The notes: generated by a model from the sequence alone, not told the origin. A DNA stretch of 64,000 nucleotides from Deltaproteobacteria bacterium HGW-Deltaproteobacteria-18 (GCA_002841885.1 PHBE01000012.1:1-64000), one strand, 5' to 3'; shown: positions 8,446-17,188, counted from the first letter of the stretch. Numbers and translations: made by a program.

Positions 8446-9060
8446 ATGGAACTGGGGTCCGTTGCCAACCTGGCGAGTCGGCTGCTCGCCGCCCTGGAAA
8501 AAACCGGAGTCTCCAGCGGCGCGGAGCTGCGCTCGGACTTCGGTCCCAGTGGGCAACCGGACCCGGAACTTGTACGCGCCTTCGAGGAAGCCATGGAGCG
8601 CGGCCCCGAGCCCGTTTCTCCAGGATCATCCGGGACCGACGAAGCTACGGGGTTAAACGAGCTGCCCCAGATCGACGTGCAGCCGACAGAGCAGACCCAG
8701 TTCCAGACGGAGGCCGTGTCAAACGGCCCCCAGGCCATGGACGCTCCGGAGGCCCCGGAGAAAATCGCCGACCAGTCCGAGGGCTTACGCACGGCGGAAT
8801 CGAATGGGTTCGCTCCACGAGAGGCTGCGGCAACGGATGCAGGCTCCCAGCCGAATGCTTCGTCCAGGGTCGAGGCCTCGGACGGGCTGCGGGAGCTGGA
8901 GAATATCCTGGGACGCATCGAGTCGGGCCAACTGCGCGCCGAGGACCTGTTCCGCATGCAGTATCTCGCCGGGATGCTCAAGGTACACGCCGAGAGTGGC
9001 ATGAAAGCCTCGCAAAAAATGGCCCAGGGGTTCGAAAGCCTCCTCAGACAAAAGGGATAA
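8446..9060 (+). CDS. sctI: T3SS inner rod / needle adapter SctI
   Basis: A 204-residue protein. Only the last 65 residues are strongly structured: LRELENILGRIESGQLRAED, then RMQYLAGMLKVHAESGMK and QGFESLLRQKG, the C-terminal helices diagnostic for YscI/HrpB/EscI inner-rod proteins. Residues 1-130 are low complexity, rich in Glu, Pro, Ala and Gln, and longer than in most homologues, where SctI is often 80-140 residues. It sits between the needle trio and sctJ, the standard position. Confidence 0.85.
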   Translation: MELGSVANLASRLLAALEKTGVSSGAELRSDFGPSGQPDPELVRAFEEAMERGPEPVSPGSSGTDEATGLNELPQIDVQPTEQTQFQTEAVSNGPQAMDAPEAPEKIADQSEGLRTAESNGFAPREAAATDAGSQPNASSRVEASDGLRELENILGRIESGQLRAEDLFRMQYLAGMLKVHAESGMKASQKMAQGFESLLRQKG

Positions 9061-9079
9061 CAAACACAAGGATTGCACG

Positions 9080-9898
9080 GTGCCCACACCCAACGTTTCA
9101 ACTCCCCGGGGCCGCTTCCCCCTGCCCAGTCGGCTCATCCCGGCCATTCTCGTGGTATTGTGCTGTCTCGTCCTGGCGGGTTGCCAGGTCGAAGTCTACC
9201 GGGAACTGAGCGAGGAGCAAGCCAACTCCATGCTGACCGTTCTGCTCAAGCGGGACATCCAGGCCAAAAAGGTGGCCGAGGGCAAGAAAGGTTTCTCCAT
9301 CACCGTCGATGAAAAAGAGCTCGTCCAGGCCCTGGAGATCCTCCAGGAAAACAACCTGCCGCGCGGCAGCTTCACGGACATGGGGCAGATCTTCTCCGGG
9401 CAAGGCATGATCTCCTCTCCGGCCGAGGAACAGGTGCGCCTGGCCTACGCCATCTCCCAGGAACTCGCGGACACCTTCTCGCGCATCGACGGCGTGCTCA
9501 CTGCCAGAGTGCACGTGGTTCCGGCCGGAGTCGCCCAGGCCGGCGAGCACCAGAACCTGCCGTCGGCGGCCGTATTCATGCGTCACCTGCCGGATTCCCC
9601 CGTGACCAACCTCGTGGCCCGGGTGCGCGAGGTCACGGCCAAGGCCGTTCCGAATCTCGACCCCGAACGCGTCTCGATCATGCTGGTTCCGGCGCGCGAA
9701 TCCGTGAGCGTCCCCATGGTCGCACAGGAACGCTTCCTGGGCATACCGTACAGACCCGCCGACGGTCCGCCGTTTGTCCAGGCCCTGGCCCTTCTGGTCG
9801 CGGCCCTGTGCGTCAGCGGAGGCATCCTCTTGGCAGGGTACGAGCTGTACCGTCGCAATCAGCGCCGGAAGGATCCAAAAGCCGCCCTGCCCGAGTGA
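9080..9898 (+). CDS. sctJ: T3SS inner-membrane ring lipoprotein SctJ (YscJ/PrgK)
   Basis: A 272-residue lipoprotein with a GTG start preceded by AAGGA. The signal peptide ends in the lipobox LAGC with Cys35 as the acylated residue. The periplasmic part carries the YscJ/FliF motif region (LYRELSEEQAN-type start, VDEKELVQALEIL, then LPRGSF and ARVHVV). A C-terminal transmembrane helix at about 229-255 is followed by a basic tail. SctJ forms the ring inside the SctD ring around the export gate. It is well conserved and full length. Confidence 0.95.
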   Translation: MPTPNVSTPRGRFPLPSRLIPAILVVLCCLVLAGCQVEVYRELSEEQANSMLTVLLKRDIQAKKVAEGKKGFSITVDEKELVQALEILQENNLPRGSFTDMGQIFSGQGMISSPAEEQVRLAYAISQELADTFSRIDGVLTARVHVVPAGVAQAGEHQNLPSAAVFMRHLPDSPVTNLVARVREVTAKAVPNLDPERVSIMLVPARESVSVPMVAQERFLGIPYRPADGPPFVQALALLVAALCVSGGILLAGYELYRRNQRRKDPKAALPE

Positions 9899-9982
9899 AC
9901 CGGCGCGATCCAAGCGGATCAGCGTTCCCAACACCAGCTCGACGGACTCCTTCGCAAGTGACCCGTGACGACAAGGCAACGC

Positions 9983-10690
9983 ATGCACAAAGACTTTTTT
10001 ATCCACATCATCCGGCACAAGCCGCAGCTCTTTCGCTCCATGCTCGCATTCAACGGGCAGGGTGACCTGCGGCCGACCGAGGTGCCCGCCGGTCTGCTTC
10101 GGATTCAGGGCTTGGACGCAGAGACCCTGTGGGCCAATGGACGCGCTCGACGCCGTCTCGCCGACCAAGGCACTTCCGACGGACCGGACCGATTCTGGGA
10201 CTTCGCGGAGGAATCGCGTCGTCTGGCCCTTCTGCCGCCGGAACTCCTGGCTCGGGCCGTGCTCCAGTTCGGCGTGGCCCTGCATGCCGACGAACTGTCC
10301 CATCTCATCGCAAGCGAGGACGTCCTGACCGCGCGAGGGGAAATAGGCCCGGAACTCTACGCCTATGCCTTGCAACGCGGCAGATTCCAGGCAGGATCAC
10401 TGACTGGTCTCTTCGGCGACGGACACGGCGGCCTGACCGCGCGCATCCGTCTGCACGGACGCCAGGCCCTGGCCCTGTGCAGTTCCGTCTGGCCCCGGGA
10501 ACTGCTGGACATCTGCGCCGCCCGGTTCGCAGAACTGGCCCCGACGTTCTCCGCCGCAGGCGCCCCGGACAACATGGACACGGACCTGGATGAGACTCTC
10601 CCGACCGAAGCCAGACGGGCCGTATGGTTTGGATTCAAAAAAATTCTGCTCAAGGAGGTCGCGCCGCAATGGGCTCCATGTTTCGACTAA
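9983..10690 (+). CDS. sctK: T3SS sorting-platform protein SctK (YscK-like)
   Basis: A 235-residue cytosolic protein encoded between sctJ and sctL, where yscK lies in Ysc-type clusters. It is Leu/Ala/Arg-rich, with [20 protein letters not shown] and a C-terminal basic helix ([14 protein letters not shown]). SctK links the SctQ pods to the FHA domain of SctD. ATG 9983 is chosen because AAGG lies six bases before it; an in-frame GTG at 9965 would add six residues. The family is poorly conserved, so location and length weigh heavily. The 3' end overlaps sctL by 22 bases. Confidence 0.75.
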   Translation: MHKDFFIHIIRHKPQLFRSMLAFNGQGDLRPTEVPAGLLRIQGLDAETLWANGRARRRLADQGTSDGPDRFWDFAEESRRLALLPPELLARAVLQFGVALHADELSHLIASEDVLTARGEIGPELYAYALQRGRFQAGSLTGLFGDGHGGLTARIRLHGRQALALCSSVWPRELLDICAARFAELAPTFSAAGAPDNMDTDLDETLPTEARRAVWFGFKKILLKEVAPQWAPCFD

Positions 10691-11289
10691 CCAAGGACAC
10701 GGTCCTGCCCCCGGCCGGCCTGCGGGTACTCAAGGCCGCAGACGCCGCGACCCTCCATTCCTCCCAACAGATTATCGACGCCGCGCGGGAGCGGGCGGAA
10801 GCCATCGTGCGCGAGGCCGAAGAGGTCTACGAACAGCAACGCCAACAGGGCTACGAGGACGGCCGGACCGAGGGCAAGCTCGAACATTCCGAGAAAATGC
10901 TCGAAACGATCATGTCCTCGGTGGAGTTCATCGAAGGCATCGAATCGACCCTGGTCGACGTCGTCGGCCAAGCCCTCCGCAAGATCATCGGCGAACTCGA
11001 CGATGCGGACCGCATCGTGCGCATCGTGCGCACGGCCCTGACGGGCGTGCGCAACCAGCAGCACGTCACCGTGCGCGTTGCCCCCGCCGACGCCGCAGCC
11101 GTGGAGAAGGCCCTGGCGGCCATGCTGCAGTCCGCCCCTGGTCGGACCAGTTTCCTGGACATCGTGCCCGACGCGCGCCTCGATCGTGGAGCCTGCCTCC
11201 TCGAAAGCGAACTGGGCGTGGTGGACGCCAGCCTCGAAACCCAGCTGCGGGCCTTGGAGAATGCACTTCAGGCCCGCATCAACACCTGA
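10669..11289 (+). CDS. sctL: T3SS stator protein SctL (YscL/FliH-like)
   Basis: A 206-residue protein starting at ATG 10669 with a strong AAGGAGGT site nine bases upstream, inside the end of sctK. An N-terminal coiled coil (about residues 35-90, [20 protein letters not shown] and onward) leads to a globular C-terminal region resembling V-ATPase E-type stator subunits ([33 protein letters not shown]). SctL dimers hold the SctN ATPase in the sorting platform. It is the normal family length and sits directly before sctN. Confidence 0.9.
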   Translation: MGSMFRLTKDTVLPPAGLRVLKAADAATLHSSQQIIDAARERAEAIVREAEEVYEQQRQQGYEDGRTEGKLEHSEKMLETIMSSVEFIEGIESTLVDVVGQALRKIIGELDDADRIVRIVRTALTGVRNQQHVTVRVAPADAAAVEKALAAMLQSAPGRTSFLDIVPDARLDRGACLLESELGVVDASLETQLRALENALQARINT

Positions 11290-11348
11290 TCCGCGCAGCG
11301 GGCCGGCATAATCCGCGCGGCCCTCGGCCGCACGGAAGGAGAACGGGA

Positions 11349-12665
11349 ATGGCATTTGAATATATCGGCGCGCTCCTGGAGGAGACGGTCCAGAACACCA
11401 GTTCCGTAGAGGTTCGGGGGCGAGTGGAGCAGGTCGTCGGCACCATCATCCGGGCCGTGGTGCCCGGGGTCAAGGTGGGCGAACTGTGTATCCTTCGCAA
11501 CCCGTGGGACAGCTGGACCCTCAAGGCCGAGGTGGTGGGCTTCGTCAAACAGGTGGCCCTGCTGACCCCCCTGGGAGATCTGCAGGGCATCTCCCCTGCC
11601 ACGGAGGTCATTCCCACCGGCGAAATCCACTCGGTTCCGGTAGGCGAAGACCTCCTGGGCCGCGTGCTTGACGGCCTGGGCAATCCCATCGACGGCGGGC
11701 CGCCGCTGAAACCTCGCACCCGCTACCCCGTATACGCCGACCCGCCCAATCCGATGTCGCGGCGCATCATCGACCGCCCCATGTCCCTGGGACTACGGGT
11801 ACTGGACGGGATGCTGACCTGCGGCGAAGGACAGCGCATGGGCATCTTCGCCGCAGCGGGCGGCGGCAAGAGCACCCTGCTCTCCAGTATCATCAAGGGC
11901 TGCTCCGCCGATGTCTGCGTGCTGGCCCTCATCGGCGAACGCGGCCGCGAAGTGCGCGAGTTCATCGAACACGACCTTGGGCCCGAAGGCCGCAAGAAGG
12001 CGGTGCTGGTGGTCTCCACTTCGGACAGATCGTCCATGGAGCGCCTCAAGGCCGCCTACACGGCCACGGCCATCGCCGAATATTTCCGCGACAAAAGCCG
12101 CAGCGTGCTGCTCTTGATGGATTCCGTGACCCGCTTCGGCCGCGCCCAGCGCGAAATCGGCCTGGCCGCAGGCGAACCGCCCACCAGGCGCGGCTTCCCG
12201 CCATCGGTCTTCTCGACCCTGCCGAAACTCATGGAACGTGCCGGCACATCGGACAAAGGCTCCATCACGGCCCTGTACACGGTGCTGGTTGAAGGCGACG
12301 ACATGACCGAGCCCATCGCCGACGAGACCCGCTCCATCCTTGACGGTCATATTGTCCTGTCCAGAAAGCTGGCCGCATCTAACCATTACCCGGCCATCGA
12401 CGTTCAGGCCAGCGTCAGCCGCGTCATGAACGCCATCATTTCCAGCGAACACCAGCAGTCCGCCCAGAAACTCCGCAAGATCCTGGCCAAATTCGCGGAG
12501 GTCGAGCTGCTCGTGCAGATAGGCGAATACAAGAAGGGGTCGGACCGGGATGCCGACGAGGCCTTGAGCCGAATCGATGCGGTAAATACGTTCCTCAAGC
12601 AGGGGCTGTCCGAGAAAAGCACTTTCGAGGAGACCCTGCAGGCCATGCACAAGGTCGTGGCCTGA
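11349..12665 (+). CDS. sctN: T3SS ATPase SctN
   Basis: A 438-residue ATPase of the YscN/FliI/F1-beta family. Walker A is [12 protein letters not shown] at residues 165-176. The Walker B region is [20 protein letters not shown], followed by the specific [14 protein letters not shown] segment of T3SS ATPases. The enzyme forms a hexamer under the export gate, strips chaperones and unfolds substrates. The start at ATG 11349 has a GGAAGGAGAA site; the frame is open far upstream but overlaps sctK and sctL there. It is complete and highly conserved, and is the strongest marker of this locus. Confidence 0.97.
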   Translation: MAFEYIGALLEETVQNTSSVEVRGRVEQVVGTIIRAVVPGVKVGELCILRNPWDSWTLKAEVVGFVKQVALLTPLGDLQGISPATEVIPTGEIHSVPVGEDLLGRVLDGLGNPIDGGPPLKPRTRYPVYADPPNPMSRRIIDRPMSLGLRVLDGMLTCGEGQRMGIFAAAGGGKSTLLSSIIKGCSADVCVLALIGERGREVREFIEHDLGPEGRKKAVLVVSTSDRSSMERLKAAYTATAIAEYFRDKSRSVLLLMDSVTRFGRAQREIGLAAGEPPTRRGFPPSVFSTLPKLMERAGTSDKGSITALYTVLVEGDDMTEPIADETRSILDGHIVLSRKLAASNHYPAIDVQASVSRVMNAIISSEHQQSAQKLRKILAKFAEVELLVQIGEYKKGSDRDADEALSRIDAVNTFLKQGLSEKSTFEETLQAMHKVVA

Positions 12666-12667
12666 CC

Positions 12668-13156
12668 ATGGCCCGCTACCCCCTGGCCCCCCTGCTCTCG
12701 GTGCGGCAGTACAGGGAAGAAGCCGCTCAGAACCTGCTGCGACAGGCCGAGCGGATGGCTCGCGAGACCGAAGCCACGCTGCGGGAACGCGAAAAAGAGC
12801 TTGAGCGCTATCGCATCTGGCGCGTAGAGGAAGAGGATAGGCGCTACGAGGCCATAATGGGACAACTTTTGAGCCTCGACGACCTGGAGGCTTTCAAGGC
12901 CGGACTCGGTCGCCTGCGCGATGCAGAACTCCTGCGCGAGGAGGATGTGGCCAAGGCCGAGCAGGCCCTCGTCAAGGCCCGCCAGGAAGTGACCGACGCC
13001 AAGAACGGCCTGAACAAGGCCCGTCGCGACACGGCCCGCATTCTGGCCCACAAGAACATATGGAATGAAATGACCCGCCGGGAAGCCGAACGGAAAGAAG
13101 ACCTGGAAAGCGAAGAATTCAGGCCCCTGCCCATCGGCACGGGCGATGACGCCTGA
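12668..13156 (+). CDS. sctO: T3SS central stalk protein SctO (YscO/FliJ-like)
   Basis: A 162-residue, almost entirely helical and strongly charged protein beginning two bases after sctN. Long coiled coils cover about residues 10-55 and 85-130 (VRQYREEAAQNLLRQAER, then KAEQALVKARQEVTDAKN). That is the anti-parallel hairpin of YscO/FliJ, the stalk that couples SctN to the SctV ring. The family is defined by shape and position rather than motifs; both agree here. Confidence 0.88.
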   Translation: MARYPLAPLLSVRQYREEAAQNLLRQAERMARETEATLREREKELERYRIWRVEEEDRRYEAIMGQLLSLDDLEAFKAGLGRLRDAELLREEDVAKAEQALVKARQEVTDAKNGLNKARRDTARILAHKNIWNEMTRREAERKEDLESEEFRPLPIGTGDDA

Positions 13157-13179
13157 TCCCGGTCAGGAAGGACAAGAAT

Positions 13180-13875
13180 ATGCCGGATTTCATGAAAGTC
13201 GACTCCGCACGCCTCGAAAGAGCCGGCGCGGGAGAGGAAAAGCCCGGGCCGCAGCAACCCGACAAAGACTCGGTGCAACGTTTCCAGGATTCGATGGAGA
13301 CCAAGGGAAGGGATCACGAAAGCCGACCTGAGCGATCCGACAAAGACGCGGCGCAGCGTTTCCACGATTCGGTGGAGACGAAGGGAAAGAATCGCGAAGG
13401 CCGACCTGGCGACACTCCCGGGGATGCCTTTGATGACGACGCCCCCGGACAGATGCCTTCCTTGCCCCTGAATGACCTGTTCAGCGGTCGTATGACGTCG
13501 ATTACGCCCGGTGCAGCCCGGCCCGAAGCGCCCATGCCGCCCAGCGAACTGGCCGAGAAGCTGGTGGAACGCATCCTGGTCGGCCAGACCGCGGACGGCG
13601 GACAGGAAGTGCGGCTACGCCTCGGACCCGACGTATTGCCCGGAACGGAAATACGTATGACCAAAGGCCCCGACGGTACCCTGCAGGTCGTCCTGATTAC
13701 GGACAACGCCTCGTCCTTCCAGACCCTTGTCGCGGCGCAAAACGACCTCAAGGCCAGGCTGGAAAGTCTGGACAGTCCGGTGCGCATCGATATCACCTCC
13801 GAAAGCGGCGCGGAAGACAACGACAGCAATCGCCGTTCAAGGGGCTGGATCCCCGAAACCGATGAATCCCGATGA
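13180..13875 (+). CDS. sctP: T3SS needle-length / substrate-switch protein SctP (HpaP/YscP-like) with internal repeats
   Basis: A 231-residue protein between sctO and sctQ, the usual place for sctP. The N-terminal 80 residues are hydrophilic and contain two copies of a 26-residue unit (about 27-50 and 53-76, DKDxxQRFxDSxETKG). The C-terminal half (LAEKLVERILVGQ, then EVRLRLGPDVLPGTEIRM) matches the conserved HpaP/YscP/FliK-type switch domain. Family members set needle length and switch export from needle to translocators. At 231 residues it is shorter than YscP, so ruler length would depend on the repeat region. Confidence 0.8.
   Translation: MPDFMKVDSARLERAGAGEEKPGPQQPDKDSVQRFQDSMETKGRDHESRPERSDKDAAQRFHDSVETKGKNREGRPGDTPGDAFDDDAPGQMPSLPLNDLFSGRMTSITPGAARPEAPMPPSELAEKLVERILVGQTADGGQEVRLRLGPDVLPGTEIRMTKGPDGTLQVVLITDNASSFQTLVAAQNDLKARLESLDSPVRIDITSESGAEDNDSNRRSRGWIPETDESR
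13258..13409 (+). repeat. Two 78-nt in-frame repeats within sctP
   Basis: Codons for residues 27-50 and 53-76 repeat with a 78-base period. Both copies carry the pattern DKDxxQRFxDSxETKG. The copies are diverged at the DNA level, so this is not a fresh slippage product. Confidence 0.8.
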
Positions 13876-13886
13876 CAGGACCAACC

Positions 13887-15014
13887 ATGCCTGAACACAC
13901 GTCCGCCGTGTACGCTCCTCCACACCTGGACCCGCTCCAGGCCCACGTGGACAACATGCTTCTAACCCGCGAGCAGCCCTGGACCGTAGTTGTCGGCCAT
14001 CGCCCCGCCACGCTGCGGGCGGTGCCTGCGCCCTTTCCCTTCACGGCCATGGGCTCGCTACGCCTGCACTGCGCCGGGGGCGCCTGGCGCGTGGAGCTGG
14101 GCGACACGGATTTCATACGCCGCCATCCTGCCATCGCCGAAGTTCCACTCTGGACAGACCTGCCCGGGGCAGTGCGCCTGGCCGTGCTGGACCTGATCCT
14201 TGGCACCTTGCTTGAGCCCCTGCAACGACTCATGGGCAACGCCGCCACCCTGGGGGAAGCCACGCTCGAACCCGGCGAGACCGAGGACGATAATCCGGCC
14301 GCATTCGTGCACCTGATTCTTGAATTTTCCGACGCCGGGCATGACGATGCACCCGTGCCCTTGCGCGTCGCCATACCGGACCGACAGTCCGCCCTGTTCC
14401 TCTGCGATCGCCTTGCGGAGCTGCCGATCCGCGGCGCAGGCCAGGGCGCGGAAGAGCATCCCGACCTGCCCATCGCGGTGTGCGTGGACGCGGGCAGCAT
14501 GCACATCTCCATCCGGGAGCTTTCCGCACTGGAGCAAGGCGACATCCTCCTGCCGCCCGACTACCCAGGCGCACAGGGCAGGATCATGCTCCGTCCGTGC
14601 CCTCCCGCGACCGGACAGGCAAATCCCCCGGCCGGTGCTACCGGCGTGCTGTGCACCGTTAACGACACCCAAGCCACGGTGGTGAAAGCCGTGACGAATT
14701 TCCAGGAGCCCCCCATGACCACCACAGATCCGTCCGCAACCACTTCTCCCGCCGAAGATCAGGCAGGGCTGGATGTCGGCGGCATCGACGTCGAGCTCTG
14801 CTTCGAACTTGAACGCCGCACCATGACGGTCGCGGACCTCGCGGCCCTTGTGCCGGGCTACACCTTCACCCTCGGTTGCGACCCGCTCTCGCCGGTATCG
14901 CTACGCATCAACGGGACCGTTGTCGGCACGGGACGCCTGGTGGACATCAACGGCGTGCTCGGCGTGCAGGTCGATTCGCTGGCCCGGAAGGGGGGACAGG
15001 ATGGTCGGGGTTAA
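13887..15014 (+). CDS. sctQ: T3SS cytoplasmic ring protein SctQ (YscQ), with probable internal start
   Basis: A 375-residue protein. ATG 13887 has CAGGA six bases upstream; ATG 13872, overlapping the sctP stop, is the alternative and adds five residues. The N-terminal two thirds are a divergent YscQ region. The C-terminal 75 residues form a SpoA (FliN-type) domain: DVGGIDVELCFELE, VPGYTFTLGCDPLSPVSLRI, then VVGTGRLVDINGVLGVQV. SctQ builds the sorting-platform pods. A second in-frame ATG at 14715 with its own AGGAG would yield just this SpoA domain (see separate entry). Confidence 0.9.
   Translation: MPEHTSAVYAPPHLDPLQAHVDNMLLTREQPWTVVVGHRPATLRAVPAPFPFTAMGSLRLHCAGGAWRVELGDTDFIRRHPAIAEVPLWTDLPGAVRLAVLDLILGTLLEPLQRLMGNAATLGEATLEPGETEDDNPAAFVHLILEFSDAGHDDAPVPLRVAIPDRQSALFLCDRLAELPIRGAGQGAEEHPDLPIAVCVDAGSMHISIRELSALEQGDILLPPDYPGAQGRIMLRPCPPATGQANPPAGATGVLCTVNDTQATVVKAVTNFQEPPMTTTDPSATTSPAEDQAGLDVGGIDVELCFELERRTMTVADLAALVPGYTFTLGCDPLSPVSLRINGTVVGTGRLVDINGVLGVQVDSLARKGGQDGRG
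14715..15014 (+). CDS. Predicted internal translation product SctQ-C (SpoA domain)
   Basis: In frame within sctQ, an ATG at 14715 is preceded by AGGAG at 14704-14708 with six bases between, better than the site of the full-length start. Translation from here gives 99 residues: a short Thr/Ser/Pro-rich leader and the complete SpoA domain. In Yersinia YscQ and Salmonella SpaO a C-terminal fragment is made by exactly this route and assembles with the full-length protein. Its existence here is inferred from the ribosome site and domain boundary. Confidence 0.6.
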   Translation: MTTTDPSATTSPAEDQAGLDVGGIDVELCFELERRTMTVADLAALVPGYTFTLGCDPLSPVSLRINGTVVGTGRLVDINGVLGVQVDSLARKGGQDGRG

Positions 15015-15654
15015 TCCACTCTTCTTCATCTTCGGCATCGCAGCTCTTGGCTTGGCGCCGTTCATGCTCATGATGGTGACCTCCTACGTCAAGATCGTGG
15101 TGGTCACCTCCCTGGTGCGCAACGCCCTGGGCGTGCAGCAGGTCCCGCCGACCATGGTCATGAACGGCCTGGCCATCATTCTCAGCATCTTCATCATGGC
15201 GCCCATGGCCATGAACACGGCAGCGCTCCTTGAGACCGCCGACATCAAGGAGAACCCGACCCCCGCGGAAGTCGGTCAGATCCTGGAGCACATCTCGCCG
15301 CCCCTGCGCAAATTCCTGTCAGCCAATGCCAACGAATCGGTGGTCCGGACCTTCATGAGCACGGCCAAACGCATTTGGCCCCAGAATCTTCACGAACGCA
15401 TCGCGCCCGACAACATGTTCATCCTGATTCCGGCGTTCACCATCTCGGAACTGACCAAGGCCTTTCAGATAGGATTCCTGCTCTACCTGCCTTTTGTAGC
15501 CATAGATCTCATCATTTCGAACATCCTGCTGGCCATGGGCATGATGATGGTGTCCCCCATGACCATCTCCCTGCCCTTCAAGCTCCTTCTCTTCGTAACC
15601 CTTGACGGGTGGGTGAAGGTCAGTCAGGGGCTGCTTCTGAGCTACGCACAATAA
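15001..15654 (+). CDS. sctR: T3SS export gate protein SctR
   Basis: A 217-residue inner-membrane protein of the FliP/YscR family with four hydrophobic segments (about 5-28, 45-68, 155-180 and 185-210). Conserved blocks include LGLAPFMLMMVTSYVKIVVV, LRNALG-type VRNALGVQQVPP, and LIPAFTISELTKAFQIGFLL. The start at 15001 overlaps the sctQ end by 14 bases and has a GGGGGGACAGG ribosome site. It is full length. In Ysc-type clusters sctS, sctT and sctU follow; here a regulatory gene pair follows instead. Confidence 0.96.
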   Translation: MVGVNPLFFIFGIAALGLAPFMLMMVTSYVKIVVVTSLVRNALGVQQVPPTMVMNGLAIILSIFIMAPMAMNTAALLETADIKENPTPAEVGQILEHISPPLRKFLSANANESVVRTFMSTAKRIWPQNLHERIAPDNMFILIPAFTISELTKAFQIGFLLYLPFVAIDLIISNILLAMGMMMVSPMTISLPFKLLLFVTLDGWVKVSQGLLLSYAQ

Positions 15655-15666
15655 ACGGAGAAAGAC

Positions 15667-15999
15667 ATGCATATCGACGTATCACAGACACAGGACATCG
15701 TCGTCATCAAACCCAGCGGCAGCATGGACGCGACGACCACGAACATTTTCGTCAACGCCTGCCAGGAGAGCCTTGATGCCGGAGCGGTCAAGATCCTGGT
15801 CGACCTGGCCGGCATCGAATACATGAGCTCCGCAGGCCTGCGCGGCGTGCTGACCCTGCTCAAGGGGAGCCGCGCAAAAAAGGTCCCCGTGGCCTTCTGC
15901 AATCTGCAGCCCATGGTCAGTGAAGTATTCAAAATATCGGGATTCACGGCCATGATGCCGATCTACGACACTCCGGAAACGGCCCTGGCCAAGCTCTGA
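15667..15999 (+). CDS. STAS-domain anti-sigma factor antagonist (RsbV/BtrV-like)
   Basis: A 110-residue single STAS domain of the SpoIIAA/RsbV type. The phosphorylation loop reads YMSSAGLRGVLTLLK, with Ser54/Ser55 as the candidate phosphoacceptor. It starts 12 bases after sctR and is followed by a matching serine kinase. In Bordetella, BtrV, BtrW and BtrU form a partner-switch that controls T3SS activity, so this pair probably does a similar job. The operon position is seen; the regulatory role is inferred. Confidence 0.9.
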   Translation: MHIDVSQTQDIVVIKPSGSMDATTTNIFVNACQESLDAGAVKILVDLAGIEYMSSAGLRGVLTLLKGSRAKKVPVAFCNLQPMVSEVFKISGFTAMMPIYDTPETALAKL

Positions 16000-16009
16000 G
16001 AGGAGAAAC

Positions 16010-16426
16010 ATGGCCACCCTGACCGTGCCCGCCCGCATTGAGGAACTCGACGCAGTAAACGAGTTTCTGGAGAGCCGCATCCCGCCGGATTTCCGGGACA
16101 TCGCGCCCCATGTACGGCTTGCGGCCGAGGAGCTCCTGGTCAACGTCTTCTCCTACGCCTACAACGGCGGCCCAGGCGAGGCCCGGGTGGAATGCCGCCC
16201 CGCACGCCTGGAAGGCCGGGACTACCTCTTCTTCAGCGTCACGGACTGGGGACGGCCCTTCGACCCCTTCGACGAGGCACCGAGGCCCGATCTCGACCTT
16301 GACGCGGACCACCGGCCCATCGGCGGTCTGGGGGTCCATCTGGTGAAATCCGTCAGCGCCCGCCATGAATACAGATATCACAACGGCGCGAACATCGTCG
16401 AAATCTACTTCGCCAAGCCCGAGTGA
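16010..16426 (+). CDS. Serine kinase / anti-sigma factor, HATPase_c (RsbW/BtrW-like)
   Basis: A 138-residue GHKL ATPase domain. The N-box is AAEELLVNVFSYAY, the G1 box lies in VTDWGRPFDPF, and the G2 box is PIGGLGVHLVKS. This is the compact form found in RsbW/SpoIIAB/BtrW kinases, which phosphorylate the adjacent STAS protein and bind a sigma factor or other partner. The stop overlaps the next start by one base. No PP2C phosphatase (RsbU/BtrU) is in the window, so the third component must be elsewhere. Confidence 0.9.
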   Translation: MATLTVPARIEELDAVNEFLESRIPPDFRDIAPHVRLAAEELLVNVFSYAYNGGPGEARVECRPARLEGRDYLFFSVTDWGRPFDPFDEAPRPDLDLDADHRPIGGLGVHLVKSVSARHEYRYHNGANIVEIYFAKPE

Positions 16427-17127
16427 TGCGTCCCCTCCGACACGCCGCCGCCGCTCTGACCTGGGCCGCCCTGCTCGCCTCTCCGGCCCTGTCCGCAGAC
16501 GTGCCAAGGCGCAGCATGCCCGGCATCCTGCAGGAGGAAATGAGCGTCTCCGAGCGTATGCCCCAGGTCGTGCGGCCCCTGCATAACGATGAAGCCACGG
16601 CACTCCCCGACCCCGCTCGCGGAACAGAGAACATGATCGAGCAGATGGACGTCTATTCCCTGTCGGATCACGCCCATCTCCTGGCCCTGCCGCGCATGGT
16701 CCCACCCCTGCTCGTCACGGAATCAGCCCAAGGACGAGCGCACATGCCGACCATGACCGAATGGGACCCGATCATCGGCCACGGCAGCCGCGTCTCGGGC
16801 CTGGACCCGGACCTCATCAGGGCCGTCATCCGCGTGGAGTCCAACAACGACCACCTAGCCATCTCACCCAAGGGGGCTCAGGGCCTCATGCAGCTCATGC
16901 CCGGCACCCAGGCGCACCTGGGGGTGACCGACCCCTTCGACCCCCGCGCCAACGTAGAGGCCGGCAGCCTGTACCTGCGCCGCCAGCTGGACGCCTTCGG
17001 CAACCTGGAGCTGGCCCTGGCGGCCTACAACGCAGGCCCGGGCAACGTGCAGCGCCACGGCGGCATTCCACCTTTCCGCGAAACACAGGATTTCGTGCGC
17101 AAGGTCCTGGCGCTCTATACTCCTTAA
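16426..17127 (+). CDS. Lytic transglycosylase (SLT family), T3SS-associated
   Basis: A 233-residue exported protein with a signal peptide ending near ALSADV (about residue 25). The C-terminal SLT domain (about 115-230) has the catalytic Glu in AVIRVESNND, then SPKGAQGLMQLMPGT, DPRANVEAGSLYLR and LALAAYNAGPGNV. Such enzymes, like IpgF and EtgA, open peptidoglycan to let the injectisome through. ATG 16426 overlaps the kinase stop by one base; a GTG three bases earlier is also possible. This is the last gene of the T3SS operon. Confidence 0.9.
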   Translation: MRPLRHAAAALTWAALLASPALSADVPRRSMPGILQEEMSVSERMPQVVRPLHNDEATALPDPARGTENMIEQMDVYSLSDHAHLLALPRMVPPLLVTESAQGRAHMPTMTEWDPIIGHGSRVSGLDPDLIRAVIRVESNNDHLAISPKGAQGLMQLMPGTQAHLGVTDPFDPRANVEAGSLYLRRQLDAFGNLELALAAYNAGPGNVQRHGGIPPFRETQDFVRKVLALYTP

Positions 17128-17163
17128 GCCCTCGCACAAAAAAATACGCCCGTGTCAGGGATA

Positions 17164-17188
17164 CGGTTTTCGATGCTGTCGAAAACCG
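17164..17188. terminator. Perfect inverted repeat between convergent operons, possible terminator
   Basis: A 10-bp stem (CGGTTTTCGA and its complement) with a 5-base loop. It lies between the end of the T3SS operon (17127) and the convergent diguanylate cyclase end (17266), so it could stop transcripts from either side. Neither strand has a clear T-run after it, which lowers confidence in intrinsic termination. Confidence 0.45.
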
